From Dacryopinax spathularia (Eukaryota > Basidiomycota > Dacrymycetes > Dacrymycetales > Dacrymycetaceae): 64,000 nucleotides of DNA. The position numbers were made by a program, and so were the translations under genes. Positions 30,252 to 41,483 of this stretch are shown here, in pieces. The stretch lies in assembly GCA_037974965.1 (NCBI GenBank), contig JBBPFI010000016.1, positions 744,001 to 808,000 of the forward strand. The letters are read 5' to 3'. Every line of letters begins with the position of its first letter. The stretch's first letter is position 1. The notes below the pieces were generated by a model. That model saw only the letters and a list, made by a program, of their open reading frames with translations. It had not been told where the DNA came from and ran no database searches.

Positions 30252-32293
30252 ATGACACGTCCATACATCCCCTCAACATCTGTCCTCCTTAGTGGACGCT
30301 GGCCCTGTCGTGCTCACCCTGCCCGACTGCCAGCTCGCAGTTTTCATGCGAGCTGGGCAAGAGGAGGACGATCGATCCCTAATGGTCCTGATGAGGGGAA
30401 AGGGGTTTTGAGGTTGGAGGAACGGCTGGACGAGAGGGAGATCTTTGAGGATACGTTGATTAAGTGTTTGAGGGATACTGAGAGGGGTGCGTTCGCTCTC
30501 CCCTTTCTTCCACTTCCATCCCTCTCTCCTTCCTCCTCTGGGCCATTGTGCATCCTACGTCCACCTGGAGAGATGGCTTGAAGAAGAAGGGAGATATCTA
30601 ATGCTGGCATCAGTGCACGCCTCCCGCCGGCTCGAATTCTCCCCCGAAGCCCTAGCCGAAGCAGCCTGCGACGCCCTCTCCGTCTCGCACGTCACCGCCT
30701 TCCGCAAACTCGCAGAAGGCGAATCAAACCGGGTCTTCCTCCTCACTCTGGACACAGGCGCCGAAGTAGTCGCCCGTCTCACCTTTGGCAGCCAGTTCCC
30801 TCCCCATTTGTCGAATGCGTCCGAGGCGGCTACTTTGACGTTTTTGAGAGAGGCGCTAGGGGTGCCTGTGCCGAGGGTGTATGCGTGGAGTAGTCTGAGG
30901 AGGGCGAACCATGTTGGTGCTCCTTATATGCTCGCAGAACGCGTACCCGGCGTCGAGCTCACCAAGCGGCTCCGCGCACTCCGGGAATCGCCCGATCACC
31001 TAATAACGCAACTCGTCCAAATCCGGCAAAAGCTCGCTCGTACGAGATTTGCGCGCTATGGAGCGCTGTATTTTCAGGAAGACGTTCCTGAAGAGCTGAG
31101 GGGACGGCCGCTTTTGGCGGGGGATTGTGAGGTTGGGAGGGGCGAGGGGTGGGAGAGGAGGTGGGCGTTGGGGCCGAGCTTGCATAGGGTTTTTTGGATG
31201 GGCGAGAGGGGGAGGTTGGACGTTGATCGGGGGCCTTGTACGTCCGCTTTTCTCCCACGTCATGGTAGCTGACACAGAGTCGCGCAGGGAAAGACGTCCC
31301 CTCCCTCGCCCGCTCCCTCGCATCAATCGAATCAGCTTACATAAAAGCACACGGCACCCCCCCACCCCACACATCCTCGCTCTACCGGCCCGGCTCCCAA
31401 TCCGACCCTCTCGCCCACCTCCGAGCCCTCAAGCAGGACACACAGCTGGCGCCGTACATTGCGCCGCCGGAACCGGAGGCGTGTGTCGCTTGCTTGCTGC
31501 ATCCGGATTTCCATGCTGGGAACGTGTTTGTGCCTGAGGAGGGGGAGTTGCGGGTGAGGGGGATTATTGATTGGCAGGGGGCGGGGGTGGGGCCGTTGTA
31601 TGTACGTCTGCTTTCCTCTCTGCTTCTCTTCACCTTCTCCTGATCCTGATCCTCTCTTCCCTCTTCCCGCCCTTCTCGATCTGAACCGTGTAATCGGCGG
31701 CCGCTGACGCTCCCGCCCCGCAGCAACAAATGAAAACCCCCGACTTCCTCTCCCTCAACCCCCTCGGGACCTCAACCTCCAACACCTCCACCCTCGCCGA
31801 CTCCTACCGCTCGCAGCTCGCAGCCTCCTCCCCCGCACTCGCAAAAGCGCAGGAATACAACGCCTCCCTGTGGACTGCGCTCCTTTCCGCTCCTTTGGAG
31901 GTCTGGCCGGCTAATCTGGCGCTGTTGAGGTACGTTCTTCTGACGGTATACCGCAACTGGGGCGAATTGTTTGCGCCTCATCACGGGGGGAGGAGATGTC
32001 CGATCTCGTTCACCCCGGAAGAAGAGAGAGAGATAGAGGAGCAATGGAACGACCGCCTGGCTCTCGAAGAGTTGGAAGATCGGGCGGTCCAAGCGGTCGG
32101 AGTCGGCGTAGAAGGATGGGTGAACGTCAAGGACTGGGAACGCAAGCGGGCTCGGAGCCGGGAGGCGTTGGAGGAGGTCGTTAAGACTGTCAAGGATGGT
32201 GATGGGCCGGAGTTAGGAAGGGGGGAGCTGGGGGAGAGGGAGGTTAGAAGGGTTTGGCCGTTTAGGGAGGATGATGGCTCGAGGTTGCTCTAA
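30252..32293 (+). CDS. AIM9-like mitochondrial aminoglycoside-phosphotransferase-fold protein
   Basis: Exons 30252-30486, 30614-31237, 31288-31601 and 31724-32293 give 580 residues. The N-terminus (VLLSGRWPCRAHPARLPARS, then FHASWARGG) is Arg-rich without acids, a mitochondrial presequence. KLAEGESNRVFLL is the nucleotide-binding loop; LLHPDFHAGNVFV holds the catalytic HxDxxxxN and GIIDWQGAGVGPLY the metal-binding Asp of the APH fold. The overall length and C-terminal WGELF region resemble yeast AIM9/FMP29, needed for normal mitochondrial inheritance; the substrate is unknown. The first intron's acceptor (30613, after CTAATGCTGGCATCAG) was picked because nearer AGs break frame. A GT-like site at 31931 lies inside exon 4 but the frame is open through it. 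Confidence 0.8.
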
Positions 32294-32699
32294 TTTGCTC
32301 GTTGTGATGACTTGCGTTGGCGTTCGGTTTGGGAGAGCTCTGTGACATGGAAGGATCGGATTGGGAAAGGAGGGACAGAATGACGGACAGGATACTGTAT
32401 CAATATGGATCGCGTATCTACTGTTTCTGTAGGAAGGACGGAATGAGAGTATTGGTCGCTCGGTAAAGAGAAGGCATCGTGAACGACGTGAGCACGCTGT
32501 TATGAGTGTTAATGACGAAGGCAATTTCCGTCGCCACAAAGAAGCACGGTTTGCGCCACAAACCCGCACCTCCGACGCACCCCTACCTTCGCTTCCGGTG
32601 GCTCCGGAACCGAAGCGAGCCAGATTATCTCCGAGCGAGCGCGAAATCCCCTAGTTACATCGCTCATCCACCGCCTGTGCACTCCTCCCAACCAGGCGT
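32294..32699. other. Short intergenic region
   Basis: 406 bases between the AIM9-like gene and the oligoribonuclease gene, same strand. No marked element seen. Confidence 0.4.
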
Positions 32700-34181
32700 A
32701 TGCCCCTCCCCCGCTCTCTTCTCGCACGAGCGAGCAGACCAACAACATCTTCCTCAGCTTCCATACTTGCTCGGACTGCTATCCAGCGAAATACTCGTTT
32801 GGGAAGAGGAGTAGGAGGCCAACAAAGGCGATCGGTCGTCACTCAAAGACCTACGCAAGCGGCTATCGACCTTCTTAGCCAGGCACTCGGGGACGCACGA
32901 GCAAGCGGAGCTCGGTTTCGAGCTCAGGATCTAGACGACCATTATTCCGAACAAGAGGACGAAAGCCCTTTACCCTCCATCCCCACCCCAAGCGCCTCAT
33001 CCTCATCCGGCAAGGCCTCCACGAAAGGCTCCTCATCCTCCTCCAGCAAACCCACCAAATCCTCAACATCCTCCTCCTCCTCCAGCAAACCCCCCTCCCT
33101 CTCAGCCCTCGCCCGCCCCTCCCGCTCCCGCACCCAAGCCTCAATCCTCAAAGCCCACAAAATGACCTTCACCCCCCGTCCGCTCACCGCCGCCGACGGC
33201 CCGCTCGTCTGGGTCGATCTCGAGATGACTGGCCTGGACGTGCATACGGACAGAATATTGGAGATTGCTATTCTTATCACTAATGGGAATCTGGACGTGG
33301 TGGACGAGGAGGGGTTTAGGATGGTCGTTAGGACCGAGAAGGTTTATCTAGACAAGTTCGTCTCTCTCCTCCCTATCCTGGCCTCGGGGCAGTGTGAGCT
33401 AACAGAGACACGGCAGTATGAACGAATGGTGCATAACAACACACGGCAAATCCGGCCTCACAGCAGCCTGTGCCACGGCCCCCAACGCACTAAGCACCGT
33501 CGAGCGCCTCGCCCTATCCTACATCCGCCAATGGGTGCCGGACCAGAATGTGGGTCTGCTCGCGGGGTCGAGCGTGCATATGGACAGGATGTTTTTGGAG
33601 GAGTGGATGCCGAGTATTACGCGGTGGCTGCATTATCGGATTGTGGATGTTAGTAGTGTGAAGGTGCGTCGGCGTCCCGCTTTCCGTCGGGTAATCTGCT
33701 TGCTCGTACTTCTCTCTCCCGATTCCCGAACTTCGCCTTCGGGCTTCTTGTGACACTGGCCGCTTTCTTCGGCGAGGCCGATGTGGTGCTCCGCTGAGAG
33801 AAGCCGCGTGGGGGAAAGGATCGAGGCTGACACCCCATCCAGGAACTCTGCAGACGCTGGTTCCCCGAAGTGACCAAAGCCGGCAGGCTCGAAGAGCGCA
33901 CCATAAGCCACCGAGCGCTAGACGACATACGGGCATCGATAAACGGTGCGTCTCTCTTGCCCCTTGCATTTTCTCCCTCTTTTCCTCTTCTTCCCCTCGC
34001 CCTTCGCCCTCTCCTCTCCCTCCTCTGTGTTTCATCGCGCTCTCGCTCTGTTCTGTTTACTTTCGGTCAAGAGAGGATGCTGACGAGTTCTTGTGCGTGT
34101 TTAGAGTTGAAGTTTTATAGAGAGCATATATTCAAGAAGCATGCGGGGCAGGGCCAGGTGAAGCCGTTGAAGTTGACATAG
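32700..34181 (+). CDS. Oligoribonuclease (DEDDh 3'-5' exoribonuclease), REXO2/REX2-like
   Basis: Degrades RNA oligos of a few nucleotides to mononucleotides in mitochondria and cytosol. Exons 32700-33355, 33417-33663, 33843-33945 and 34105-34181 give 360 residues. Motif I is [11 protein letters not shown], then [17 protein letters not shown], motif [16 protein letters not shown] and motif [15 protein letters not shown] (the DEDDh His and Asp). All four acids and the His are present. The catalytic domain is of usual size but preceded by about 155 residues: an Arg-rich mitochondrial-type start ([19 protein letters not shown]) and a long Ser/Lys low-complexity linker. A second Met ([20 protein letters not shown]) sits exactly before the domain and could yield a cytosolic form. 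Confidence 0.93.
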
Positions 34182-34422
34182 GCATTCTGGCGGTCTGCAT
34201 AGGGCGTGCAGAGCTGGCAACGTGACGGGCTGCTATTCTGAGGGGGTGATGAAGGAGGTAGCATACGATGGCATGTGCTGCGGTTTCATCGAGTGGCATG
34301 TTTTACTACTATGGGATGCATCTCCGTTTGATACCAATTCCCCATTTCCACCCTCCACGTCGTCCAAAGTCAACCGCAGATAAAAGCGCGTAGAAATCCA
34401 CTCGTCCGGGTTCGCATCAGGC

Positions 34423-36529
34423 TCAGATCAAGTATCTAAACCCCTTCTTCATAGCGACAGCCTCATCCAGCCTAATCCCCTCCACTTCAGCAGTAGCCCT
34501 CAGCCGCTCAAGCGCAGCTTCCTCGCTCTCGCCTTCGTCTGGTCCTGGGCCTACAACGGCGGCGCGGCGTTTCCCTGTGCTGGTACTTTGGTCTCCTTCT
34601 GGGGAGGAGGCAGCTGCGGCGGCGGAGGAGGCGAGGGCGGCGTCCAGTTTGTCCAGCTGTCTGTTCGCACGCACCAGAAGCATGCGGATCACTGCGCGTC
34701 GTCAGTACCTGCATCGTGGGACACAAGAAAGCTGCTGCTGGAAGAGGGAAAAGACCCACCCCAAGCACACCCAACAGCGACCGCCGGCCCCGCCAGCCCG
34801 ATCCCCATACTCTGTCTATACACCGGCCCCCACTTCGCATCCCAGACATAACTCCCCACCAAGTTCCCCAGATTTCCAAAACCGTTCACGAACCCTATCG
34901 CTGCTGCTCTTTTCACTGGCGGGCGGGGGACGGAATTGGAGACCCAGACGAGGGTGAGTGCGAACCCCGCATAGCCGGCTGCCATGAGGAATAGGGCGAT
35001 GTATCGGGCTGCTAGGGCTTGCGTGGACATGGCTATTATGTACCCGACCCTGTCGAGGTAGTCAGCATGTGTAGTAGTGAGAAAGGGGAAGGAGGGAGGT
35101 ACGCACATGACGCCGATCCAGGGCCAGGTGATGTGCCAGAAACGCTCGCCGGTGTGGTCGGCGTGCCGGGCGTTGCCTATGCAGACGAGGAAGGCGTACG
35201 CCCAGGGTGGGGCGCAGAGGAGGAGGGTGACGGTCGTTGAGTAGCCGAGGGTCTCTGGGATGCGTGTTAGCCAAATGGTGTGGGAGTGAGAAATTGGAGC
35301 AGAGGACGTACGCGTCAGGGTGGGGAAGAAGTTGACAAATGAGAGACCAAGCAGTTGGACGAATGTCATCCACTAACGCCTTGGTCAGTACATCATGCCG
35401 CCAGCAGGAGACAGACGCACCATGAAGACCGGTACTTTGGGGTCGGTAATGGCCATAACAAGCCCTTTCCAAGCCGTATCGCCCGGAGCGTCGAGGTCCG
35501 CCTCTCCAGCGTCCTCAGACAGCCGCTGCTGAGCAACAATCCTCTCCTCCTCCGTCAACCAGCGCGTGTTCCTGGGATAGTCGGGCAGCGTGAAGATAGC
35601 GATCAAGCCAATCGCCATCGTCACCGCTCCCTCGATATAGAACAGCCATCTCCAGCCGCGTACGCCAAGCTTGCCTTCCATGTTGCCCAGAATTCCCGCA
35701 GCCATGAGGGAGCCAAAGGCGTTGGAGACGATCAGTCCCGCATAGAGCCAGGCAGAGCGGTAGGAGAGCTCCTTCTTGGTGTACCAGCGGGAGAGGAGGT
35801 AGATCGTCCCGGGATAAAAGGCCGCTTCTGGGATACCGATTGCCACGCGGCAGAGGGCGGCACCGGTGAAGTTGTTGGTTACTCCCGTAAGGAGGGAGAT
35901 GAGACCCCAGAGGATGACCATGCCTGGGATGTAGAGCGAAGGTCGGGAGATATAGTTGAGCAGCAGGTTGGACGGTACTTGGAAGGTGATGTCTGCAGCC
36001 AAGTCAGCCAACTGCGAATCCTCGTGAGGTAGGTCAGCTTACAGCTAGAGTACAGAATAGCAATACAGCTGTAAGGAATGTTAGCAGTTGTCGGGAAAGA
36101 TAGGGACGCGCATACCTTTCGTACTGAACATCAGTCAAGTTCAGATCGGTCTGTAATCCGCTCAACCGAGCCGTTGAGACGTTGTTTCGATCGATATCTG
36201 CGGAACATTCAGCATTCTCTTATTTAGCTGAGATTTGAGACCCACAGTTCAGAATGAAAATGATGATGACTGGACATTCGATGTCAATAGTAATCCAATA
36301 AAAGCACGCCAGCACGCCGACCTGTGGGCATGAGACGCATATCCAGCTTCCACCGGAGTCGTCTCTCGATGACCTTCCTTATCTCCGGATCATGGAGCCT
36401 GCGAGCCAACTCGACGTCTATCTCAACTGTTTCCCCCTTCTCGTTGACGTGCTTGGCCTTTCCGGGAGCGACCATTTCGAAGGTATGGGCTTCTCCCTTG
36501 GAAGCTGTTGGTGATGGAGGAGAAGACAT
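34423..36529 (-). CDS. MFS transporter A, Dal5-like anion:cation symporter family
   Basis: A 12-helix plasma-membrane permease of the family that includes allantoate, nicotinate and pantothenate carriers. Nine exons: 36529-36322, 36269-36246, 36197-36116, 36068-36043, 35992-35421, 35372-35312, 35254-35107, 35049-34760 and 34691-34423, giving 559 residues. Microexons of 24 and 26 nt encode VIIIFILN and CIAILYSS. Family marks are YIDRNNVSTARLSGLQ in helix 1, GLISLLTGVTNNFTG, CRVAIGIPEAAFYPGTIYLL, EERIVAQQRLSEDAGEAD in the central loop, VQLLGLSFVNFFPTLT and GNLGNLVGSYVWDAKWGP. The C-terminal tail has an Ala/Ser-rich insert missing from copy B. The first donor is GTCGGC, an uncommon form. TATAAAG lies about 120 bases upstream (36648-36654). 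Substrate unknown. Confidence 0.92.
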
Positions 36530-37215
36530 TCGGAAGTAAGGTACGTTCTCTCAAGTCCAGAAGCGGCTGAGAAGTTCGTTTTGCGTGCAGAAGTAAGAGA
36601 TTGACCGTCTCAGGACTTGGCCCATGGTTGAACCCATCGTGAAGGTGCTTTATAGTGGAGCACCAGCAGCGCTCGCCTTTCCAGCGCTCCTCCACCATCA
36701 TTAGCGCATGTCTATCAATAGCGGTGCCTATTCTCGTACCATGGCTCTCGAAACGGTCTAATATCTTCTTCCTACCCCTTCTTGAGCGCTGTTTGCGAAT
36801 TCGGTAACATGTCGTTATAGCTGGCGTCACTTTGGGGTTTGCAATTGCCTGAAGGAGCGAAGTATATGTCGGACCGGAAAGTTTCGGGTGCATTTTTATC
36901 CTTCTCCACGTCTCCCTCTCCTTTGTTCGTCACGCAGCTGTTTGAAGGTCACGCACGCCCCATGGCCTGTCTCTTGCTGTCACTACGATTCAGCCTGTTT
37001 GAGGATCCATGTTGCTGTGTGCCTTGGGCGGCAGAACTCACCAACTCGTTCCAGCCTCTGCCTACCGTTTGTCTTCTTCCTAATCCTTGCCGAGTGCAAC
37101 CCCCTATGTCGAAGTTCCGAACGAACCAATCGCACGTGAAAATCGGTCGGCGCAAGGGCTACAGTGCGAAGTCATTTCATTCTGTATCCTTACAAGAGAG
37201 GAGCATGTAACACTA
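36530..37215. other. Intergenic region between tandem transporters
   Basis: Upstream region of transporter A and 3' end of transporter B. Contains TATAAAG (minus strand) at 36648-36654. No gene. Confidence 0.5.
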
Positions 37216-39317
37216 TCACAGCAAGTAACGGAAGCCGCGCTTCATCGCAGCAGCTTCGTCCAGCGGAATACCCTCGATTTCGGCCGTTGCACGCAAGCGA
37301 TCCATATCGGCGCCCTCATCCATCCCTGCTGCATCCATCGCTTGCTCCAAACGCTCCAGATTCCTATTCATTCTCTTCAGCAGCATACGAATGACTACAA
37401 ATCGAGTCAGGCAGGCCTCAACGAACAAAGGTACGGACGTACTCCACGCGCAACCAATGGCTAGCACGAGCCCGACCACGCCAACACCCATACTCTGCCG
37501 ATATATGGGGCTGAACTTTGCATCCCATACGTAGCTGCCGACCAAGTTGCCCAAATTTCCAAACCCGTTAACAAGACCGATTGCCGCCGCACGCTTCACC
37601 GGCGGGCGAGGGAACGAGTTCGAGACCCAAACGAGCGTCAAGGCGAAGCCCGCATATCCGGCCGCCATTAGGAACAACGAAACGTAGCGTGCGCCTGTCA
37701 CTTGAGTAGACATAGCGATGATGAATCCGACGCTAGATGAGAAGAATCAGATGATGCCTCAAAATATGCAGTAGAAGGCTTACATGACCCCCATCCAAGG
37801 CCATGTGAGATGCCAGAACCGTTCGCCGACAGCGTCGGAATGCCGAGCGTTTACAAGGCAAACGATAAATGCATATGCCCAGGGTGGCGCACAAAGGAGT
37901 AGGGTGACGGTTGTCGAGTAACCGAGCGTTTCTGCAGGCGATCAGAGACGGCATCGCCGTATAGTACGACGCACGTACGAGTCAGAGTTGGGAAGAAGTT
38001 CACGAATGACAATCCAAGCAGTTGGACAAAGGTCATGAACTAGACTGGTTTGAGACGCAGTTCTGGACGGGTGCGGAAAACTTGCTCACCATGAAAATCG
38101 GGACCTTGGGATCTGTAATTGCCATAACGAACCCTTTCCAGGCCGTATCCCCAGGAGAATCCTGGTCGGCCTCACCGGCATCCTCGGACAACCGCTGTTG
38201 AGCAACGATCTTCTCCTCGGTCGTGAGCCACCAGGTGTTGCGTGGATAGTCAGGCAGGGTGAACATTGCGATGAAGCCGATGGCCATCGTTATAGCTCCC
38301 TCGATATAGAACAGCTAGGAATAGATCGGTTATTTTGTCATTTCCCAAAGGGAGAATAAGCGCTCACCCAGCGCCAGCCTCGAACACCGAGCTTGCCCTC
38401 CATGTTGTTCAAGATACCAGCGGCCATGAGCGAGCCGAACGCATTCGAGATGATCAGCCCGCCATAGAGAAGCGCCGATCGGTATGCGAGTTCCTTTTTA
38501 GTGTACCAGCGCGACAGCAGGTAGATAGTCCCTGGATAGAACGCGGCTTCCGGAAGACCGATTGCGACACGGCACAGCGCGATCCCGGTGAAGTTTTTCG
38601 TTACTCCAGTTAGGCTGGTTTATAATTAGACTGCGACACTTCTAACGATAAGGGATGGCACGTACAGCGAGGTGAGTCCCCAAAGAATGACCATACACGG
38701 GATATACAGCGAGGGCTTGGATACATAGTTGAGGAGCAGATTTGATGGCGTTTGGAAGGTGATGTCTGGGTTCAAATGAGCTCTTCCATGGACACCCACT
38801 CCGGGCACCGTACGCACAGCTCGAATACAGAATTGCAATGCAGCTCTCGTATTGCACATCTGGCAAGGGTTAGTTGGTCAGGATCCAAACCGATGCGGGC
38901 CACTCACTCGTCAGCCCAAGATCTTGTTGCAAACCGCTGAGACGCGCGGTGGATACGTTATTCCGGTCGATGTCTTTGTCGCCGATTAACCTCATTCACG
39001 TTCACACCCCGCAGTCCGGACGGCTTACAGTTCAAAATGAAAATGATAATGACTGGACGACCGCATCAGAAACGCAGGATTGAGATAGCTTGGTCCGCCA
39101 TACCCGTCGGCATCAACCTAGTGTCCAGCTTCCACAGCAGCTTCCTCTCCACCTTCTTGCGGACGTCTGCCTCGTGCAGACGCCGAGCCAGCGCAGCGTC
39201 GATATGCGTCACCTCGCCCTTCTCGTTGATATGCTCCACTTTGCCCTCTTCCGCGGATGGCGAGGACGACACTTGCTCGACCATCTCCTTATGTTCTTTG
39301 CCGTCCTCCAGCGACAT
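37216..39317 (-). CDS. MFS transporter B, tandem paralogue of A
   Basis: Eleven exons: 39317-39104, 39052-39029, 38973-38908, 38859-38818, 38765-38666, 38614-38368, 38314-38090, 38039-37979, 37931-37784, 37732-37443 and 37394-37216, giving 531 residues. Same architecture as copy A at 34423-36529 with high similarity: YIDRNNVSTARLSGLQQDLG, CRVAIGLPEAAFYPGTIYLL, VQLLGLSFVNFFPTLT, GNLGNLVGSYVWDAKFSP. It keeps the 24-nt microexon (VIIIFILN). Four late exons match copy A exactly in length (61, 148, 290) or phase. The early part differs: copy B has introns after SLL and before LFYIEGA that copy A lacks, and the intron near VQYES sits at another site. Probably a nutrient uptake carrier; substrate not readable. 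Confidence 0.92.
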
Positions 39318-40442
39318 GTTGGCTGAAAGTTGTTGCTGAGCACAGATGAAGACAGTGACTATTCAGCTTCGCAGTGGACTGATTGCGGGGGGACCGTGCC
39401 AAGCAGGAGAAAGAGGGTCTTGACTCGCCAGCCAGCAAAGCAATCCACACTCAAGCGGCTTTTGTACTCTCGCTGCTCGCCGGCGAAGGAGGTCCGCAAC
39501 CGCCGTACCTTCGCATGGTGCATCAGATCCTCCACCGGCAAGCCTTCGCGTTCTTCGCCGCAGGCACTGATTGTATTTGCCCGCCCGACGGGCCCGGCGC
39601 TATGGACCCAAGCAGACCTGCCCTGGATGGCGATAAGCCGAATGCCAATTGGTGGGATACGGTGAGAATCGGTGGACACAAGCATCAGGATGGGGAAGAT
39701 GTGGCGCCCTTCTGAGCTTCGCGAACCCCGCATAGTAAAGTCTTTTGGTGGGGAAGTGACACGTGTAGATGGCGGGTGATTTCTTTGCCCCGCTTGTTCG
39801 AGTGTTGCATGCGAGTTTGGCGTCATTTTGCCTACCCGAGATGAGCAAGTTAATGGAATAGAAGAAGGGGTAAGTTCCGGTCCGCCCTTACCGTGGGTTG
39901 TGTAACCAGCGCGGCGAGCTAATGCTGGTGAACGCAATCAGAAAAGAAGCAGAAGAAGCAAACACAGCCGGTGCGTCATTACCCCGCACCCAATGCAACC
40001 CTACCCCGGCCTCGGAGATAACCGGAGACGTGGTAAAGCTTATGTTAGGCGCTTATCGCTCTATCGCCCACAGGAACGGGATAGGAATACGTCACGAGCC
40101 AGAGTTCAGTTTTCAATTGTCTTTGTTCTTGGCACTGAGACGACTTGTACACTAAAGTATGTATTTACATTACAGCGTATATCCACAATACGCCACCACA
40201 CATAAAATCCCAGACCGGAGAAAGGCAGGTAAACCATAAGAGGATCATAGAACGGAAGAGCGTGCCCGCTCGGCATGCCAGCAGATCCCTCCCTGACCCT
40301 CCAGCGACAACAGACCGTTCGGCATGAGATCAACTGCCGAAAACGACATCGCCCTTTGCCGCAAGCAAGGGACCGCTTTCCAGAACCCAAAAAGGACAGA
40401 AGCAGATAGAAACAGACATGCAACGGTCGTGAACGTAGCATT
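39318..40442. other. 1.1-kb intergenic region
   Basis: Upstream of transporter B and downstream of the SWIB gene. Several short open frames without family, splice or codon support. Nothing else seen. Confidence 0.5.
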
Positions 40443-41483
40443 TTACGCCTCTTGCTCTGCCTCGGATTGCACGACTTCTCCAAGATATCTATACCTATGT
40501 CAGTTGTCTGCGCCCTCTTCGCAGAACAAATGACGCACTTTCCAAGCTCCTGGTTCATCCTGAACATGCCGATCTTCTGCATGCCGAATATGGCTCTCAT
40601 CTTCTCGTCGCAGATGATTTCGCGCTTGTTCTGCGGGTTCTGCAACTGGTTCGCCTTGATATGTTTCCAGAGAGCCTTAACCACCCCCGGTCTGGAGAGC
40701 GCCTTCTCGCCAGTGAGGTCCTGGAGTCCAGGACTGTATATATGCGCGTCAGTTGCGCGTGTATCGCACGAAACGGCATATATCCCACCTGAGGGCATAT
40801 AGCTTCTGGAACCCGCCACCCCTGGCCTTCTTCTTTGGCCTCTCACCGCCGCCCTCGCCGTCCGAGTCGTCCACCGTGTCCTTGCTCTTCTTCTTCTCCT
40901 TCTTCTTGGCGACCTTGCGAGCCAAGCTGCCAGGAGGAGCAGAAGCCGCACCGCGCGTCGAATGGCCGTTCAACTCCGCGCTGAGCTGTTTGGCCAGCTG
41001 CGCATCCGCAATCTCCTGCTTCGTATGCCCATACACGCTCGCACGCGCTTGGAGCGGCATAGCGGGTGAAGACTGGGTTATCGCAAGATCCTCAAACTTG
41101 CGCTTGACACCATGCGACCCGCTCGGCGTGCCGTACGCCATGCCGGGTAGGGCCAGCCCAAGCCCCACATCCGGGTACTGCGGCACGTCCGCATACCCTC
41201 CCAGCGTCATCCCCAACGCTCCGCCCTGAGCCGCTACCGGTACGCTGCCCACATTAACAGGAGGAAGGATGCCCGCCGCGCGCTCCTCCTTGACCTGGTT
41301 GAACACGCTCGCGATGAGCTGGTCGATCGCGGGCTTGTTGTCGCGTATAAAGTCGGGCGTGACGAGCGGGTCCTCGGCCTGCAGCTGCTTGCGTACGCGC
41401 TTCGCGCTGATCGTGTCCAGGTCCGTTGTCGGGTCGGCGAGGATCCGGTAGATGCGCGGCTGGAGCGCAGGCACGGACGTCAT
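40443..41483 (-). CDS. DEK_C and SWIB/MDM2 domain protein (Uaf30/Spp27-like)
   Basis: Exons 41483-40789, 40733-40539 and 40494-40443 give 313 residues. Residues 1-70 (ISAKRVRKQLQAEDPLVTPD, then NKPAIDQLIASVFNQVKEE) form a DEK_C-type helical domain. A linker with GGYADVPQYPDVGLGLALPG follows, then a Lys-rich nuclear stretch (KVAKKKEKKKSKD). The C-terminus is a SWIB domain: GGGFQKLYALRSPGLQDLTG, VVKALWKHIKANQLQNPQNK, EIICDEKMRAIFG, MFRMNQELGKYRYLGEV. The same DEK_C plus SWIB layout occurs in yeast Uaf30, part of the RNA polymerase I upstream activation factor, and fission yeast Spp27. A role in transcription or chromatin is therefore likely. Confidence 0.9.

Noticed and set aside
39359-39937. 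192-residue minus-strand open frame
   Set aside because: No motif, composition like random sequence, no promoter or splice context.
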